54,203 bases of DNA from Nemertoderma westbladi (taxonomy: Eukaryota; Xenacoelomorpha; Nemertodermatida; Nemertodermatidae). Every line of letters starts with the position of its first letter. Positions within the stretch are counted from its first letter, which is position 1. The stretch lies in contig JAUCBJ010009102.1 of assembly GCA_032718475.1 (NCBI GenBank), positions 1-54,203 of the forward strand, in the 5' to 3' direction. A model generated the notes under the pieces. That model did no database searches, was not told the DNA's origin, and saw only the letters and a program-made list of their open reading frames with translations. Positions 25,216-36,454 of this stretch are shown piece after piece. Position numbers and translations under genes: made by a program.

Positions 25216-26666
25216 CAAAGTAAACGAGTACTGTTGGGTAAGTGAGGGCCGAGGGCGAGAGTATTTATTAATGTTTATTACAATAACAGGCCAGAATTAG
25301 AGCTCAACTGTGCCTCTTCTTACCCTATTAAACCAGGGGGGGGGGGGGGGGGTCAATATGACCCCCCAGTGGTTTTTTTATTATAATTCTGAAACAAACG
25401 CAGTTGGGAATCTGAAATTTTTTAACTTTTCCTAAACTTATATTGTCTTCCTAATAGTGAAAACGGTTTTTTGGGAAGTTTTCGAGTTATAGCACCATTT
25501 TTTAACCCTACTTTTGGCACTTTTTTTGAGACGTTTTATGAGAATTACATTTCATGAAATATGATTTGTAACATCTCTATTTTTGAATTACACCGGTTTT
25601 TTGGTATTTGCAATTAGATGAAATTCATATAAATTAATTTAGATATTTCAAACTTGTTTTTTTCCGGGTGCCAAATTTTGGTGCCAGCACCAAATTTTGA
25701 AATATGTCAATTTTGTAAATTGATTGTTTGAACCTGTTTTTTGCGCAATAGGGGTTTTTGGGGGTATTAAACTTGTACTTTTCGGTGCTGTGTGCAAAAT
25801 TTGGTGCGAGCACGAAATTTTGAAAATACATGCAATAGTTCAAATGCTTGTGAAAACTTATTTCTCTCGTTTTAGAGGTTTATGGCGGTTCTGAATTGAA
25901 TGGAATAAATAATTATCTAACTAGACATCTCAAACTTGTATTTTTCGGAAGTGGGTCTCAAATTTGGTGCTAACACCAAATTTTGACATCTATCAAATAT
26001 ATCAATTGATTGTGTCACCTTGTTTCTTGCTTTATACGGGTTTGTGAGGGTTCTGAATTCAATGGTACAGTAGAAGTAAAAAATGCATAAGAGTTATTGT
26101 GCCAGCACCAAATTTTTGAAAATTAGCAAATTGATCAATAGATAGTATCATTTTGTTTCTTGCGTTATACGGGTTTATGAGGGTCCTGAATCCGATGGAA
26201 TCAATAAAAACGGCACTGGACATCTCAAACTCGTATTTTTTGGTGATGGGTACAAAATTTGGTGCTATACGAAGCACCAAAAATTGCAATATTACGTCGA
26301 AAAATACGAGTAGCAATGATCTGGCATATTATAAATGTATTCCATTAGAATCAGCGCCCCAAACCTGGAGATGTGAATTTATAGCATCGTATAAGTGAAT
26401 TAAAAATTTTGTTGTTTAAACTGAAAAGTTGTGGTTTGTTATAATTTTTTTCATTTTTTGTCTACGTAGAGGACTAAAACAGCCATTTATAGTAATCAGA
26501 TCATTTTTATATATTTTCAAAGTGATTTTGCGCCCCAGAAAACCTGTATTTAAAAACAATTAGCCGAAAATTGTCATTTTGTGAAAATTGTTCACTACTT
26601 GTAATTTTGGGGCTGCAATATAACCACCCCAGTACATTTTTTCGATTTTTTTTCGGTCGGAGTCAG
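25216..26666. repeat. Degenerate repeats with GGTGC/GCACC hairpins
   Basis: No gene is supported. A G-run (25336-25352) leads into GGTCAATATGACCCCCC, a near-palindrome. From about 25650 to 26290 there are four or five degenerate repeats, 125-165 bases apart, each holding an inverted pair such as CAAATTTTGGTGC ... GCACCAAATTTTG (about 25673-25700, 25796-25822, 25959-25985, half-site 26103, 26254-26288). Shared text around them includes TTGTTTCTTGCGTTATACGG and GAGGGTYCTGAATYCRATGG. The segment ends with CAATATAACCACCCCAG (about 26615), similar to the left-end sequence. Confidence 0.75.
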
Positions 26667-27353
26667 ACTACTCTGAAAAAAGTTTCCGATGGTTTTTTAA
26701 TTAACATACAGTTAATAAGATAAACCATTTGTTTAAATTTTAAACTGTTAGTTATGTAAAAACTTATAATTTAACAGGCTATTTTTCAAACATATTTTCA
26801 ATCCATGAAATAACCAACTATTGTTTTACAGATAACTAATGGTTATTTATAAAAAAATATTTCTCACTATAATCCACCGTTTTTGTGACAATTAAACTAT
26901 TGCATTCTATTAATTGAAACCAATATGTTTTTACTAAAGTAAACTGTTGGTTATATAATATCTAAATGTTATAAATTTCGTGACATTTTTATCTTTGATG
27001 GGCTTTTTTTTTAAACAAAACTGGCTGTTAATGGAGATACGCAAAATGAATAAACTATCCGTAATTTTCTTCTATGACATCTGAAAACTAATGGTTATTT
27101 TAAAATTTAACATTATGTTTTTAACATATGTGGCTTAAAAACTACTAGTTATTTTATGGATTGAGGGTGTTCATCCATTGGTTATTTAACATTTAAATCA
27201 GCAGTGGTTGGCTGAAATTTAAAACTTATATTTTACTGTGATTGGTTGAATAACTGTCGGTATTTTTTTAAATTATTAAAGCCCATGGTTTTTGCAATAA
27301 GAGCTGATATCTGAATCATTCTTTTAACTTGGTTATAGTAACATAATACTGAA

Positions 27354-27514
27354 GCTTGAAGTACTGTAGTATTAGGCCTATCCACATCAACTGTAGCTTG
27401 AAGTACTGTAGTATTAGGCCTATCCACATCGACTGTAGCTTGAAGTACTGTAGTATTAGGCCTATCCACATCGACTGTAGCTTGAAGTACTGTAGTATTA
27501 GGCCTATCCTCATC
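27354..27514. repeat. 42-bp minisatellite, four copies
   Basis: Four near-identical 42-bp units start at 27354, 27396, 27438 and 27480 with GCTTGAAGTACTGTAGTATT. They lie just upstream of the start codon of the transposon ORF, so they would be in its 5' leader. Being 14 codons long, they keep the reverse strand open, but no gene is inferred there. Confidence 0.95.
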
Positions 27515-27534
27515 ACCTTCATCAAACATCAATA

Positions 27535-27906
27535 ATGGATATTAATGACTACTTGGAGGAATATAAATTTTCCAAATCATTTAAAGTTGTATGCATTGCA
27601 GAGAGCAACAAAGTTGTTGGTGATAAATGCATGTTGCATATAACTTCCTACAACGCTTTGCGAGATCATATGCGTAAGAGACACAATATTAATTCCCAAG
27701 ATCAATTTCATAAATACATATCATCTCCGTATATAGAATCAGTATCTCATTCAATGAGAGCAACTGCAGAACAAACGGAAGATGACATTGTGCATATGGA
27801 AACTGACATTGAAGCGTCCAATCTAAGAGATTTTATTGAAAAATTACCAAATTCATTTTCCACAACTAATTGTCCTCTACCAATACTAACTGATCGATCC
27901 AATTAG
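27535..27906 (+). pseudogene. Transposon ORF, N-terminal part with partial zinc finger
   Basis: An ATG-started frame of 123 codons lies inside the inverted-repeat element, 20 bases after the 42-bp repeats. The N-terminal half has CMLHITSYNALRDHMRKRHN, which resembles the helix and H-x4-H half of a C2H2 or BED-like finger; the matching cysteines are weakly placed (VVCIAES, GDKC). The C-terminal half is acidic and carries no motif I recognise. It ends at TAG 27904, after which a related frame opens at about 27982, so this is either one exon or one half of a frame-disrupted gene. A DNA-binding N-terminus of an element-encoded protein is an inference. Confidence 0.5.
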
Positions 27907-27981
27907 TTCCCGAGCACCAGATAATTTAACAAATGAAATGCATGAAGCGAAAACAATATTACGGAAAAGGGAGTAAATTAA

Positions 27982-28653
27982 TTTGTCTTAAATTTTCGGG
28001 GGTTATTAGATGTCCGTCAAGATAATACTGCCAATGGGAGCACAATTAAAAATATTTTCGAAGAGCTACTAACCACTCATAAACGTCACAAATTTTATGT
28101 TGAACAATGCGGCTTGGTAGAAGCTCATTGCGTAAAACTATCTAATGATTCAACATACTGTTTTGTTCCTTTAGTAGAACAATTGAAACCATTGCTTCAA
28201 AACTGTGAAGTTTTAAATGAAATTGGAATTTCACACTGTCCCAATGCAAACAATAATAGCGACAACAATTCAAATTTTTCGGACTTAAGGGATGGAGAAT
28301 TTTACAAAAAGCATCCAGTTCTAGCTAAATCTGTAGCAGTTGGATCCACTTTTCTCCAATTTGTTTTATATTACGATGATGCTGAAGTTTGTAATCCAAT
28401 TGGCCCATACACCAAAATTCACAAAGTAAGTGTTTTTTACTGGTTGCTTGGAAACATTCGGCCTAAGTTTCGTTCAAAATTACACTGCATTTTTCTATAC
28501 GCCATTTGCTTTTCAACTGATATTCGAGACTATCTAAGTGATATACTTTTATATACTTTTCGGACTGAAAAAAACATACAGTTTTATTACAAAATAAACT
28601 CTTGGTTATTTATAAATAATAAACAGCTGGTTTTGGCAAATAACCCACAATAA
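27982..28653 (+). pseudogene. Transposon ORF, C-terminal part with YYDD...HKVSVFYWLLGN motif
   Basis: An open frame runs from after a TAA at 27979-27981 to TAA 28651; there is no obvious ATG, so it depends on a joined upstream part. Visible features are LLDVRQDNTANGSTI, KFYVEQCGLVEAHC, then LYYDDAEVCNPIGPY and KIHKVSVFYWLLGNIRPKFR. I recall this last pair as a conserved signature of uncharacterised proteins found in many animal genomes, often repeat-associated; I cannot assign a catalytic role. The gap from the first ORF (27906-27982) may be a short intron or decay. Its location between terminal inverted repeats supports an element-encoded protein. Confidence 0.55.
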
Positions 28654-28737
28654 AACGTTGGACCTTTTAATTGTGGATTATTTGCTAAAACCGGCTGTTT
28701 TTAAAGCATAACCATCGGAAATTTTTTTCAGAGTAGT

Positions 28738-28924
28738 GAATTCTACGTACAAACAAAAAATCAGACGTTTTCGTTAAAATTTGTATATTTTAGAGGGGGG
28801 GGGGGGGGGGGGGGGGGGGTGGGGGTGGTCAATATTACCCCCCACCCCACCCCCGGTATTTGTAGAACATTTTATAGCGTGGTACTTAGCATTGATCCAC
28901 TCTTTAATTTCCTAATTATTTTAG
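28738..28924. other. 25-base G-run and GC-rich palindrome upstream of exon 6
   Basis: A run of 25 G at 28795-28819 continues as GGTGGTCAATATTACCCCCC and further C-rich sequence to about 28855, making a near-perfect inverted repeat with a CAATATT centre. It can form a hairpin or, on one strand, a G-quadruplex. The remaining 70 bases lead to the exon 6 acceptor AATTATTTTAG. Confidence 0.8.
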
Positions 28925-29050
28925 GTGCCTGCACTTCTGGTATGACTTGTCCAACTAAATCTCGCTGCGTTAAGTACCCAGACGATGAGGAGATCTGTCA
29001 TTGCGACCCCGGCCACGCTAAAACAGACGACGGAAAATGCGAAATGCGAG
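28925..29050 (+). CDS. EGF-like exon 6
   Basis: This 126-base, phase 1-1 exon encodes one EGF-like module. It follows AATTATTTTAG and ends at G|GTGAGA. Spacing is C-x5-C-x5-C-x9-C-x-C-x11-C: ACTSGMTC, CPTKSRC, VKYPDDEEI, CHC, DPGHAKTDDGKC. DPGH replaces PGF. An upstream ATG at 28819 is open through the exon by chance; the acceptor and the cysteine pattern define the exon. It comes after the 21.6 kb intron that holds the exon-derived array. Confidence 0.9.
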
Positions 29051-30288
29051 GTGAGAACGCGAGGTCAAACAGATGTTGGTGATGGCTGTAACATAATTTG
29101 TATGATTTTTGTAACATAATAAATTATATAAGAAATTGTTAGATTAAGTTATTCAATATACCGGCATTCTACCAAGTTGCGTGCTGGCTTTCAAATTTTT
29201 TTCTATTTCATCTAGAGCAGATTTTTATCAAGATTCTAATTATGAAAACCGTTTAGCAAGGTTTGTCTTACTTCGCGAGTTATGGTCGTCTGTCCGTTTT
29301 ACGGTTAGTCTGTCCGTCAGCATGTCTCCAAAACAATATAAAACATACAGTACTATCTGTCTAAAAAAATTTAGACTTTGTCAGTGACGTCATTTCTGAT
29401 GTCAGTATTCAAATTTGGCGTCGTCTTTCCAGACTGTATGCCTGTCAATCTGTCCGTCAAAATATAACCGACAGCATGACAGCCAAACAGAAACTTTGGA
29501 AATCATCAAATGTTAAATTTGACACTCGAAATGAATTATCCGACCAGGAAAACCCCTATAGCTAAATTTTTACCTAGATGATGTGCCATTTCTTATATTT
29601 CATGGGCAGATTGTCGGATAGTCAGAAAGACCGACAGACAGACAAATTTCATTAAAAGTTAAAACTGACCTCATGAAATCAGCGACCAGGAAAACCCCCA
29701 TAGCTAAAATCTTAGCATGGTTTTGTGCTTTCATGTTGCTATATATATATTGACAAACATTCTCACATATTACAGTAACAGACAGTTTTTGCGCGGGAAG
29801 GTTCAAACTTTAAAGGCAATTTTCTCGGAATTGTATTTTTTCATTTTCAAAACACTAACTGCCATTTTCAACCTATTTGTAAGTTTTTGGTATCAAATGA
29901 AAGCTAATATTGTGCGCAATATTAAAATTCGAGCAGTATTTTTAGTTTTGCAATTGTTCACCTCTTATGGCATTTTTTACGAAAAAAAACAGTGGTTTTT
30001 TTTTAATTTTTGAAAATTATTTTGAAAATAGGGGCAGTTTCCTTAAAAAATACTAAACAAAAATGATGCTCGAATTTTTTCACGTAATCGGCCGTGGGCA
30101 TTTCAAAATGTTTATTTCGAAATAGTTATGATGGGTCCAGTCAGATTAATATTTTTCATTGTTTTATTGTCAACTACATTAATAAATATTAGAATCCAAT
30201 ATTATTACCCATGGTTGCTTCACGTAACGTTTTAACTATTTCTAGTAGAATATTATTTCTCAACGTATTTTACCATTTTGCTTCGTAG
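29051..30288. other. Intron 6 with dispersed-repeat remnants
   Basis: No gene is seen. Two direct copies of GACCAGGAAAACCCC followed by ATAGCTAAA lie about 136 bases apart (about 29551 and 29687), and CTGTCCGTC motifs occur several times around 29290-29460, with inverted forms near 29625-29645. This looks like an old, decayed transposable element. The intron ends with TTTTGCTTCGTAG. Confidence 0.5.
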
Positions 30289-30414
30289 AGCCATGTGAAT
30301 ACCACCCATGTGCCGATTTCACCACATGTATAGCATCTGGACCCTGGAGCTACACCTGCCCCTGCCTCCCAGGCTATGTGAAAGCCGAAGGGACCGAAGC
30401 TTGTCGAGTACCAA
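30289..30414 (+). CDS. EGF-like exon 7
   Basis: This 126-base, phase 1-1 exon encodes one EGF-like module. The acceptor is TTTTGCTTCGTAG and the donor A|GTGAGT. Spacing is C-x4-C-x5-C-x9-C-x-C-x12-C: PCEYHPC, CADFTTC, IASGPWSYT, CPC, LPGYVKAEGTEAC. The tryptophan and WSYTC before the fourth cysteine give a classic EGF loop, and LPGY is the standard turn. It is followed by the 17.3 kb intron that contains the BEL-like element. Confidence 0.92.
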
Positions 30415-31002
30415 GTGAGTATCGGCCAATGGCATATTTATAAATATAAGTCCCTTTTTTTTAATAATTATTAATCCTAAAAACTGGGAAAAGTTTTTAA
30501 AAAAATGTGTTATTTTTATCTCTTTAAATTAAATCATGTTTCATGAGAACTTAATTTAATTTATTTTATTAATTATGTTAATAATTAATTTTGTCACAAC
30601 AATAATATCAGTTCTTGAATGACTATATTATTTTAATAAATGGTTATAAAATAGTATTGTAGTCGGCTAATAATGTCGACAAAATGAATAACTATATTGC
30701 TGATTTGATTAAGATAGTATAATGTAGTCTTATATCATAGCATTGGTAAATATTATATGTACAGGCAGACAGGTATGCACAGCACAATAAGGCAAGCAGA
30801 GCTACCGGCACAACTGCAATACTTCATTTACCAAATTATATAAACCTAATACCCTAATATCGTATTTGAATTTCCCGCTCCTCTTAAGTCCACTACAGTG
30901 TTAATAATAATTTTATTTCATGTCTTATAATCTATTACTTTATTAAGTGAGGATAATAATTATTAACCTAGGAGAAAATGTACTCTGAAAAATGTGGCAA
31001 AA
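30415..31002. other. Start of intron 7, AT-rich
   Basis: No gene is seen. I looked here for a 3' LTR of the BEL-like element and found no sequence matching the region upstream of its Gag. Confidence 0.4.
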
Positions 31003-32549
31003 GGTACCCAGACAAAAGATACAAAAGGTACCCAGACAAAAGATACAAAAGGTACCCAGACAAAATATACAAAAGGTACCCAGACAAAAGATGCAAAAGG
31101 TACCCAGACAAAAGATACAAAAGGTACCCAGACAAAAGATGCAAAAGGTACCCAGACAAAAGATACAAAAGGTATCCAGACAAAAGATGCAAAAGGTACC
31201 CAGACAAAAGAGGCAAAAGGTACCCAGACAAAATATACAAAAGGTACCCAGACAAAAGAGGCAAAAGGTACCCAGACAAAAGAGGCAAAAGGTACCCAGA
31301 CAAAATATACAAAAGGTACCCAGACAAAATATACAAAAGGTACCCAGACAAAAGATGCAAAAGGTACCCAGACAAAATATACAAAAGGTACCCAGACAAA
31401 AGATGCAAAAGGTACCCAGACAAAAGATACAAAAGGTATCCAGACAAAAGATGCAAAAGGTACCCAGACAAAAGAGGCAAAAGGTACCCAGACAAAATAT
31501 ACAAAAGGTACCCAGACAAAAGAGGCAAAAGGTACCCAGACAAAATATACAGAAGGTACCCAGACAAAAGATGCAAAAGGTACCCAGACAAAATATACAA
31601 AAGGTACCCAGACAAAAGAGGCAAAAGGTACCCAGACAAAAGAGGCAAAAGGTACCCAGACAAAATATACAAAAGGTACCCAGACAAAATATACAAAAGG
31701 TACCCAGACAAAAGATGCAAAAGGTACCCAGACAAAATATACAAAAGGTACCCAGACAAAAGATGCAAAAGGTACCCAGACAAAAGATACAAAAGGTATC
31801 CAGACAAAAGATGCAAAAGGTACCCAGACAAAAGAGGCAAAAGGTACCCAGACAAAATATACAAAAGGTACCCAGACAAAAGAGGCAAAAGGTACCCAGA
31901 CAAAATATACAAAAGGTACCCAGACAAAAGAGGCAAAAGGTACCCAGACAAAATATACAAAAGGTACCCAGACAAAAGATGCAAAAGGTACCCAGACAAA
32001 ATATACAAAAGGTACCCAGACAAAAGAGGCAAAAGGTACCCAGACAAAAGAGGCAAAAGGTACCCAGACAAAATATACAAAAGGTACCCAGACAAAATAT
32101 ACAAAAGGTACCCAGACAAAAGATGCAAAAGGTACCCAGACAAAATATACAAAAGGTACCCAGACAAAAGATGCAAAAGGTACCCAGACAAAAGATACAA
32201 AAGGTATCCAGACAAAAGATGCAAAAGGTACCCAGACAAAAGAGGCAAAAGGTACCCAGACAAAATATACAAAAGGTACCCAGACAAAAGAGGCAAAAGG
32301 TACCCAGACAAAATATACAAAAGGTACCCAGACAAAAGATGCAAAAGGTACCCAGACAAAATATACAAAAGGTACCCAGACAAAAGATGCAAAAGGTACC
32401 CAGACAAAAGATACAAAAGGTATCCAGACAAAAGATGCAAAAGGTACCCAGACAAAAGAGGCAAAAGGTACCCAGACAAAGGTACCCAGACAAAAGAGGC
32501 AAAAGGTACCCAGACAAAATATACAAAAGGTACCCAGACAAAAGATACC
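31003..32549. repeat. 24-bp minisatellite, about 65 copies
   Basis: The unit is GGTACCCAGACAAAA followed by GATACAAAA, GATGCAAAA, GAGGCAAAA or TATACAAAA. A rarer GGTATCC form marks position (about 31171, 31435, 31795, 32203, 32419). Blocks at 31201-31560 and 31561-31920 are nearly identical, a 360-bp (15-unit) higher-order repeat. As the unit is eight codons long with no stop in any frame, several reading frames stay open on both strands; they are artefacts of the repeat. It abuts the end of the - strand ORF of the BEL-like element. Confidence 0.97.
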
Positions 32550-34011
32550 GAAGGTTGCCAAATCTTCTCTATGTCCTTCTCGTCCTCGAAGCGAATGATT
32601 TTACCTTGCCAGTTCGTAGCGATATCTGTATCCGACACAAAGGTTCCTGTTCCGATCCACAAACGAATTGTTCTGGTCAGATATCCTCTTAAGTTACTCG
32701 GAGCTATATCAGCGCCAGCTCTATCCAGTTCCCTAAAGTCTTGAATATGAGGCGGAACATTATGCACGACCTTTTGCGTAATATGTCTACGTAAATCATA
32801 TATCTTAACCATATCGCTTAGAACAACTGCAGGAAGAAACTCTAAGTTTGAAATGATTTCCGGATGATCCACAATAGGTATTTCATACGTCGTATCTTGT
32901 CGAACTGGTATACTAATAGGGAAATTGAGTGTCGTACTCAATGGTTTCGTAATCGAAGTACTATGCGGTTGCATTTCTCTTGTCCTTTCCGGGGATGCAA
33001 TCTGTAGTCTCTGAATAACGTTTTGAGCAAAGTTTATACTTTCGAAAATCTCCGGTGTCATCTCCTTAGCTGAAGTTTGATCGTGTGACGTCCAATGGTA
33101 AGGTAGGCTCGCGAGTCTTCCGCCCCATTCTTCCATCTCACCTTCCTCGAAAGCCTTATAGGCTCTGTATAGGCTAAGAGCTTCTTTCTTTTCACGGGTT
33201 GACTGAGTCACCTCTTCCAGCGTAAGTTCAAATGCATCGGGTTCAACAATCTTAGGTGGACAAACGACAATTTCTCCCGCCTTTGGTCCACACATAGCAA
33301 ATGAATGATACGGATTCGATAAAGGATACCCTCCTTGCCTCCTTCCTGGTAACGTAGTTGTTGATGGTTCGAACACCTCGCCAATATCGGTTCGGGATTT
33401 TCCTTATTCAAATGCATCGGAATCGCCTTTTGTTGTTCGCGCATACAACCACCACATTGATAATAAAGTTTGTAAACTGAAAAGGCTTCCTTCGTTTCTC
33501 TATCATCTCCTCGAGTTCGTCTGTAAAGATGCATTCCATCGATTTCATCGCGTACCGCAGGCATAGGTTCATGTGCCTTCAGGTATTGCATGGTATGATA
33601 CAAACGACTAATTTCGGTATCGGGGTCTTCACTGATATCTCCCGTATCACATAAAGCATCGTACGGATAAAGTTCATTGAAGGTTTTACGTAAACTTTCG
33701 ATCCTTTCATTTAACGCATTTTGCCTTCTCTTTAACACCGTCGAGTCGTATTTAGTTTTAGCAAGTTTTGCTGTACTTTCTGATAAATCCTTTATTCCGA
33801 ATATGGTGTAATCCTTTGCACCGAATCTTTCGAATGGCGCTGCTGTTTCCTCTTGGATATCATATCCCCATCTCGGCTCTCCATGTATCCCTTTCGCCAT
33901 TATTGGAAGTATGGTTACATAATCATTACTACTAGAGGGAATACAACAGAGTTTATTGTTAGTTGTGAGGAGATGTGAGAGTTTTCGTCTGCCCTTTTGG
34001 CTCGACAACAC
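32550..34011 (-). pseudogene. Additional ORF downstream of integrase, frameshifted, unknown function
   Basis: A frame from 34011 (first clear ATG-like context near 33900, MAKGIHGEPRWGY) encodes a hydrophilic protein with TKYDSTVLKRRQNALNERI, a predicted helical stretch, and a CGGC motif. Near 33370 the coding sense shifts by one base into a second frame, which continues through EALSLYRAYKAFEEGEMEEW, GRLASLPYHW and a globular part ending FEDEKDIEKIWQ at about 32560. It then runs without a stop through the entire 24-bp array to about 30968. No transmembrane segment precedes the array, so an envelope role is not supported. It carries the same 20-nt motif found across the element (33102-33121), suggesting it belongs to it. 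It could instead be the start of a second, different element. Confidence 0.5.
33102..33121 (-). promoter_or_regulatory. Dispersed 20-nt motif, copy in extra ORF
   Basis: + strand GGTAGGCTCGCGAGTCTTCC; coding sense reads GRLASL. One of ten copies across the element. A regulatory or structural role is a guess. Confidence 0.7.
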
Positions 34012-34568
34012 TCTAACCTCCTACCCATAGCCTAAGATCTAAGGTTTCTTTAATGACACACTGTTTCTTATCTCAAATTTTTTTTTTTGCCGAAATAAAA
34101 ACGAATTTGGGCTAAACTGGCTGTGAGTCTAAAATACTCACTTTTTGATCCCAAACTATTATCAGAAAATAAGCAATCGAGAGTTAGTAATAAATATAGG
34201 GAAGTCTATTTGTTGACGTAACTTTTGAAACAAGACCGTGTAAAATTTTAATTTTAAAAAGAAAGGCTCGCGAGTCTTCCGTTCTCTTGTTTCTCTAATT
34301 TTAAGTTCCACCCGACTGTACCCTGAAATCTATTCACTGGAGAAAATTTTTTAAAAATTTTTCAAATCCAAATGGATTGTCTAAAATTTCGAAAATGTCT
34401 CAATATTGTGAGTTCCAAGTAGAATTCCATTTCTTATACCTACAAATCCCGCTCCTATGTGACACATAAGGGTACTACCCTCAATGTTCACATATAAAGA
34501 CAATGGAATTCTACCGCTGTCTTTACTACAGTGTACAGGTACGTGGAAATCTATTTGTAAACTCCTTA
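34012..34568. other. Non-coding spacer after integrase
   Basis: No ORF is supported. It contains one copy of the dispersed motif (34264-34280) and an inverted pair GTAGAATTCCAT / ATGGAATTCTAC at about 34419-34430 and 34503-34514 that could form a hairpin. A 3' LTR would be expected near here, but no match to the Gag-upstream region was found. Confidence 0.45.
34264..34280 (-). promoter_or_regulatory. Dispersed motif, copy in non-coding spacer
   Basis: + strand AGGCTCGCGAGTCTTCC, preceded by GAA. It is the only copy outside an ORF, which argues for a nucleic-acid signal and not a protein motif. Confidence 0.65.
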
Positions 34569-36454
34569 CTATTTACTAACATTAGTTGGAGACTTGTAAT
34601 CTCCAGACTTGTTTCGAGTCTCTTCAAGAAGTACGAGACGTTGAGTCGGTCTGTCTACTGTACGACCGTCAATTGTCCGTACCGTCACAGTTCTTGTCAC
34701 TCCATCCATAGATGGATGTGTGTCTAAAATAACACCAGTTATCCAGAAGCGTCTTTTTAAATTCACTTCTGCTAACAGTACGTGATCTCCCGCTCTTAAA
34801 GCGCGAGTATTGTTGTACCAAGTAGTTCTGGCAGAAATAGAGGGCAAATAATGATTTTGCCATATTTCCCAGAATTTGTTAGCTAGTAGTTGTGTGATTT
34901 TCCACGCTTTTCTACCGTAGCTATCGCCTTCTATTGGAATAGAAATAGGCATTAATGACGCCTGCATTAGCAGGTGTGCCGGTGTTAAAGCAAACTGGGA
35001 TTGTTTGTCATCGGGTACTAATACTATTGGTCTAGTATTTAGTATTGTCTCGATTTCAACAAACAATGTTGTCAGTTGGTCGTCTGTCAAGATGTGGTTT
35101 ACTGGAATTACTTTTGCCATGGCTGTTTTTATAGATCTAATCAATCTCTCCCAGACTCCGCCTCTCCATGGACTATCTGGAGGATTAAACTTCCAAACAA
35201 TCTTGTAAGGACGTAGTTCGTTTGAGATTTGATCATGATCTAATTTCTTAAAGGCTCTAGCAATTTCATTTCGAGCACCAACAAAGTTTGTACCTTGGTC
35301 TGAGTACAAGCATTTTACTAGTCCACGTCTAGCGATAAATCGCCGCAATGCTAGTATAAAAGCATTGGTGGAAAGATCCATCACACGTTCAATATGAACT
35401 GCCCTACTGGACATGCATGTGAAAATCAGTCCCCAGCGTTTTACTAGTATACGTCCACGTTTCGTATGTATGGGACCAAAGCAGTCAATTCCAGTCTCTG
35501 TGAAAGGTGGTCTGAATGCCTGTAGTCGTGCTTGTGGAAGTTCACTCATTTCTTGGGTACTTATTCTAGAATGTACCTTTTTACACATAATACACATGCG
35601 CGTCACCGAACTTAGCGCTTTACTGGGTCTAATTAATACAAATCTTGTACGTAAGTAGGAAAGACAGTGGTGTCTTCCAGCGTGTTTCAGATGTAAATGT
35701 GCGTCCAGTATCATTGCACGTTGTAATTCGTGATGTTGTGGTATTATTATTGGGTACCTAAAATCAGTATTAAAGTCGATGTTTTGAAGCCGAGATTTAT
35801 GACAAATTAAGCCATTATAAATTATCGGACTCCAACTCAATATTGGTGACGACTTGATTGGTTGACCTTGACTTATGGATGTGAATTCGCGTGCGAAATA
35901 TCGCAATTGGTAATGGCGAATTAATTTAATTTCACATCTGTCAATCTCAGTCAATGTAAGTCGACGTGTAAAGTCACGTTTGCCTTTAACGTATTGTACA
36001 AAACGTACAATCCACGCTAATTTGCGGCACGCATTTGTCCAAGAATCTGTCAGATTTACAATACGGTCGACGTAAGTATTTATGACGTCATCAGGTAAGT
36101 CAATGATGAATTTTGAAGGTTTTGTTTTACTAGATGGGCCCACGGGTCCACCGGTAGGTATTCCCTTGTTGACTGTTGATCCGTCCGGGTCTACGAGTAA
36201 TTTGTCCTTCTTCATCTTCTTACCTTGATTGTCAGTATCTTGTGAGTCGATCCCAGGTCTCACCGTAGGTTGTAAGGTTGGTATGTCTCTTGAGCGTAAA
36301 GTAACACCTGTATTTACATTTGCGTAGGTACTACCCACATCTGTAATACATGAGGTTTCACTGTACTTATGGTTACTCAAGAGTGTCAAATTTGGTATTT
36401 TGTCAATAGAAGGCCGCTCCAATAGGGAAACTGCGGCTTTACTATGTGTCAGTA

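Larger units (their letters stand above)
26667..28737 (+). mobile_element. DNA transposon, 2.07 kb, 28-bp terminal inverted repeats
   Basis: The left end at 26667-26694 (ACTACTCTGAAAAAA, one base, TTTCCGATGGTT) is repeated inverted at 28710-28737 with one mismatch. Inside are many degenerate copies of AACTGTTGGTTATTT-like sequence in both halves (for example about 26744, 26823, 26940, 27085, 27135, 28600), possible subterminal transposase-binding repeats. A split reading frame on the + strand occupies 27535-28653. The target duplication is uncertain: no long one is visible, but TA inside ACTACTCTG/CAGAGTAGT would fit a 2-base duplication. The superfamily is not recognised. Confidence 0.8.

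Noticed and set aside
28819-29082. + strand frame covering EGF exon 6 from an upstream start
   Set aside because: The acceptor at 28924 and the phase 1 pattern show the exon begins at 28925; the upstream part is G-run and intron.
30943-32744. Overlapping open frames of over 500 codons on both strands
   Set aside because: They are produced by the stop-free 24-bp minisatellite. Only the - strand sequence upstream of the array has non-repetitive coding character.
30968-34011. Envelope gene of the BEL-like element
   Set aside because: No signal peptide, fusion region or membrane anchor is seen before the repeat array; the hydrophobic part is only the array read in frame.
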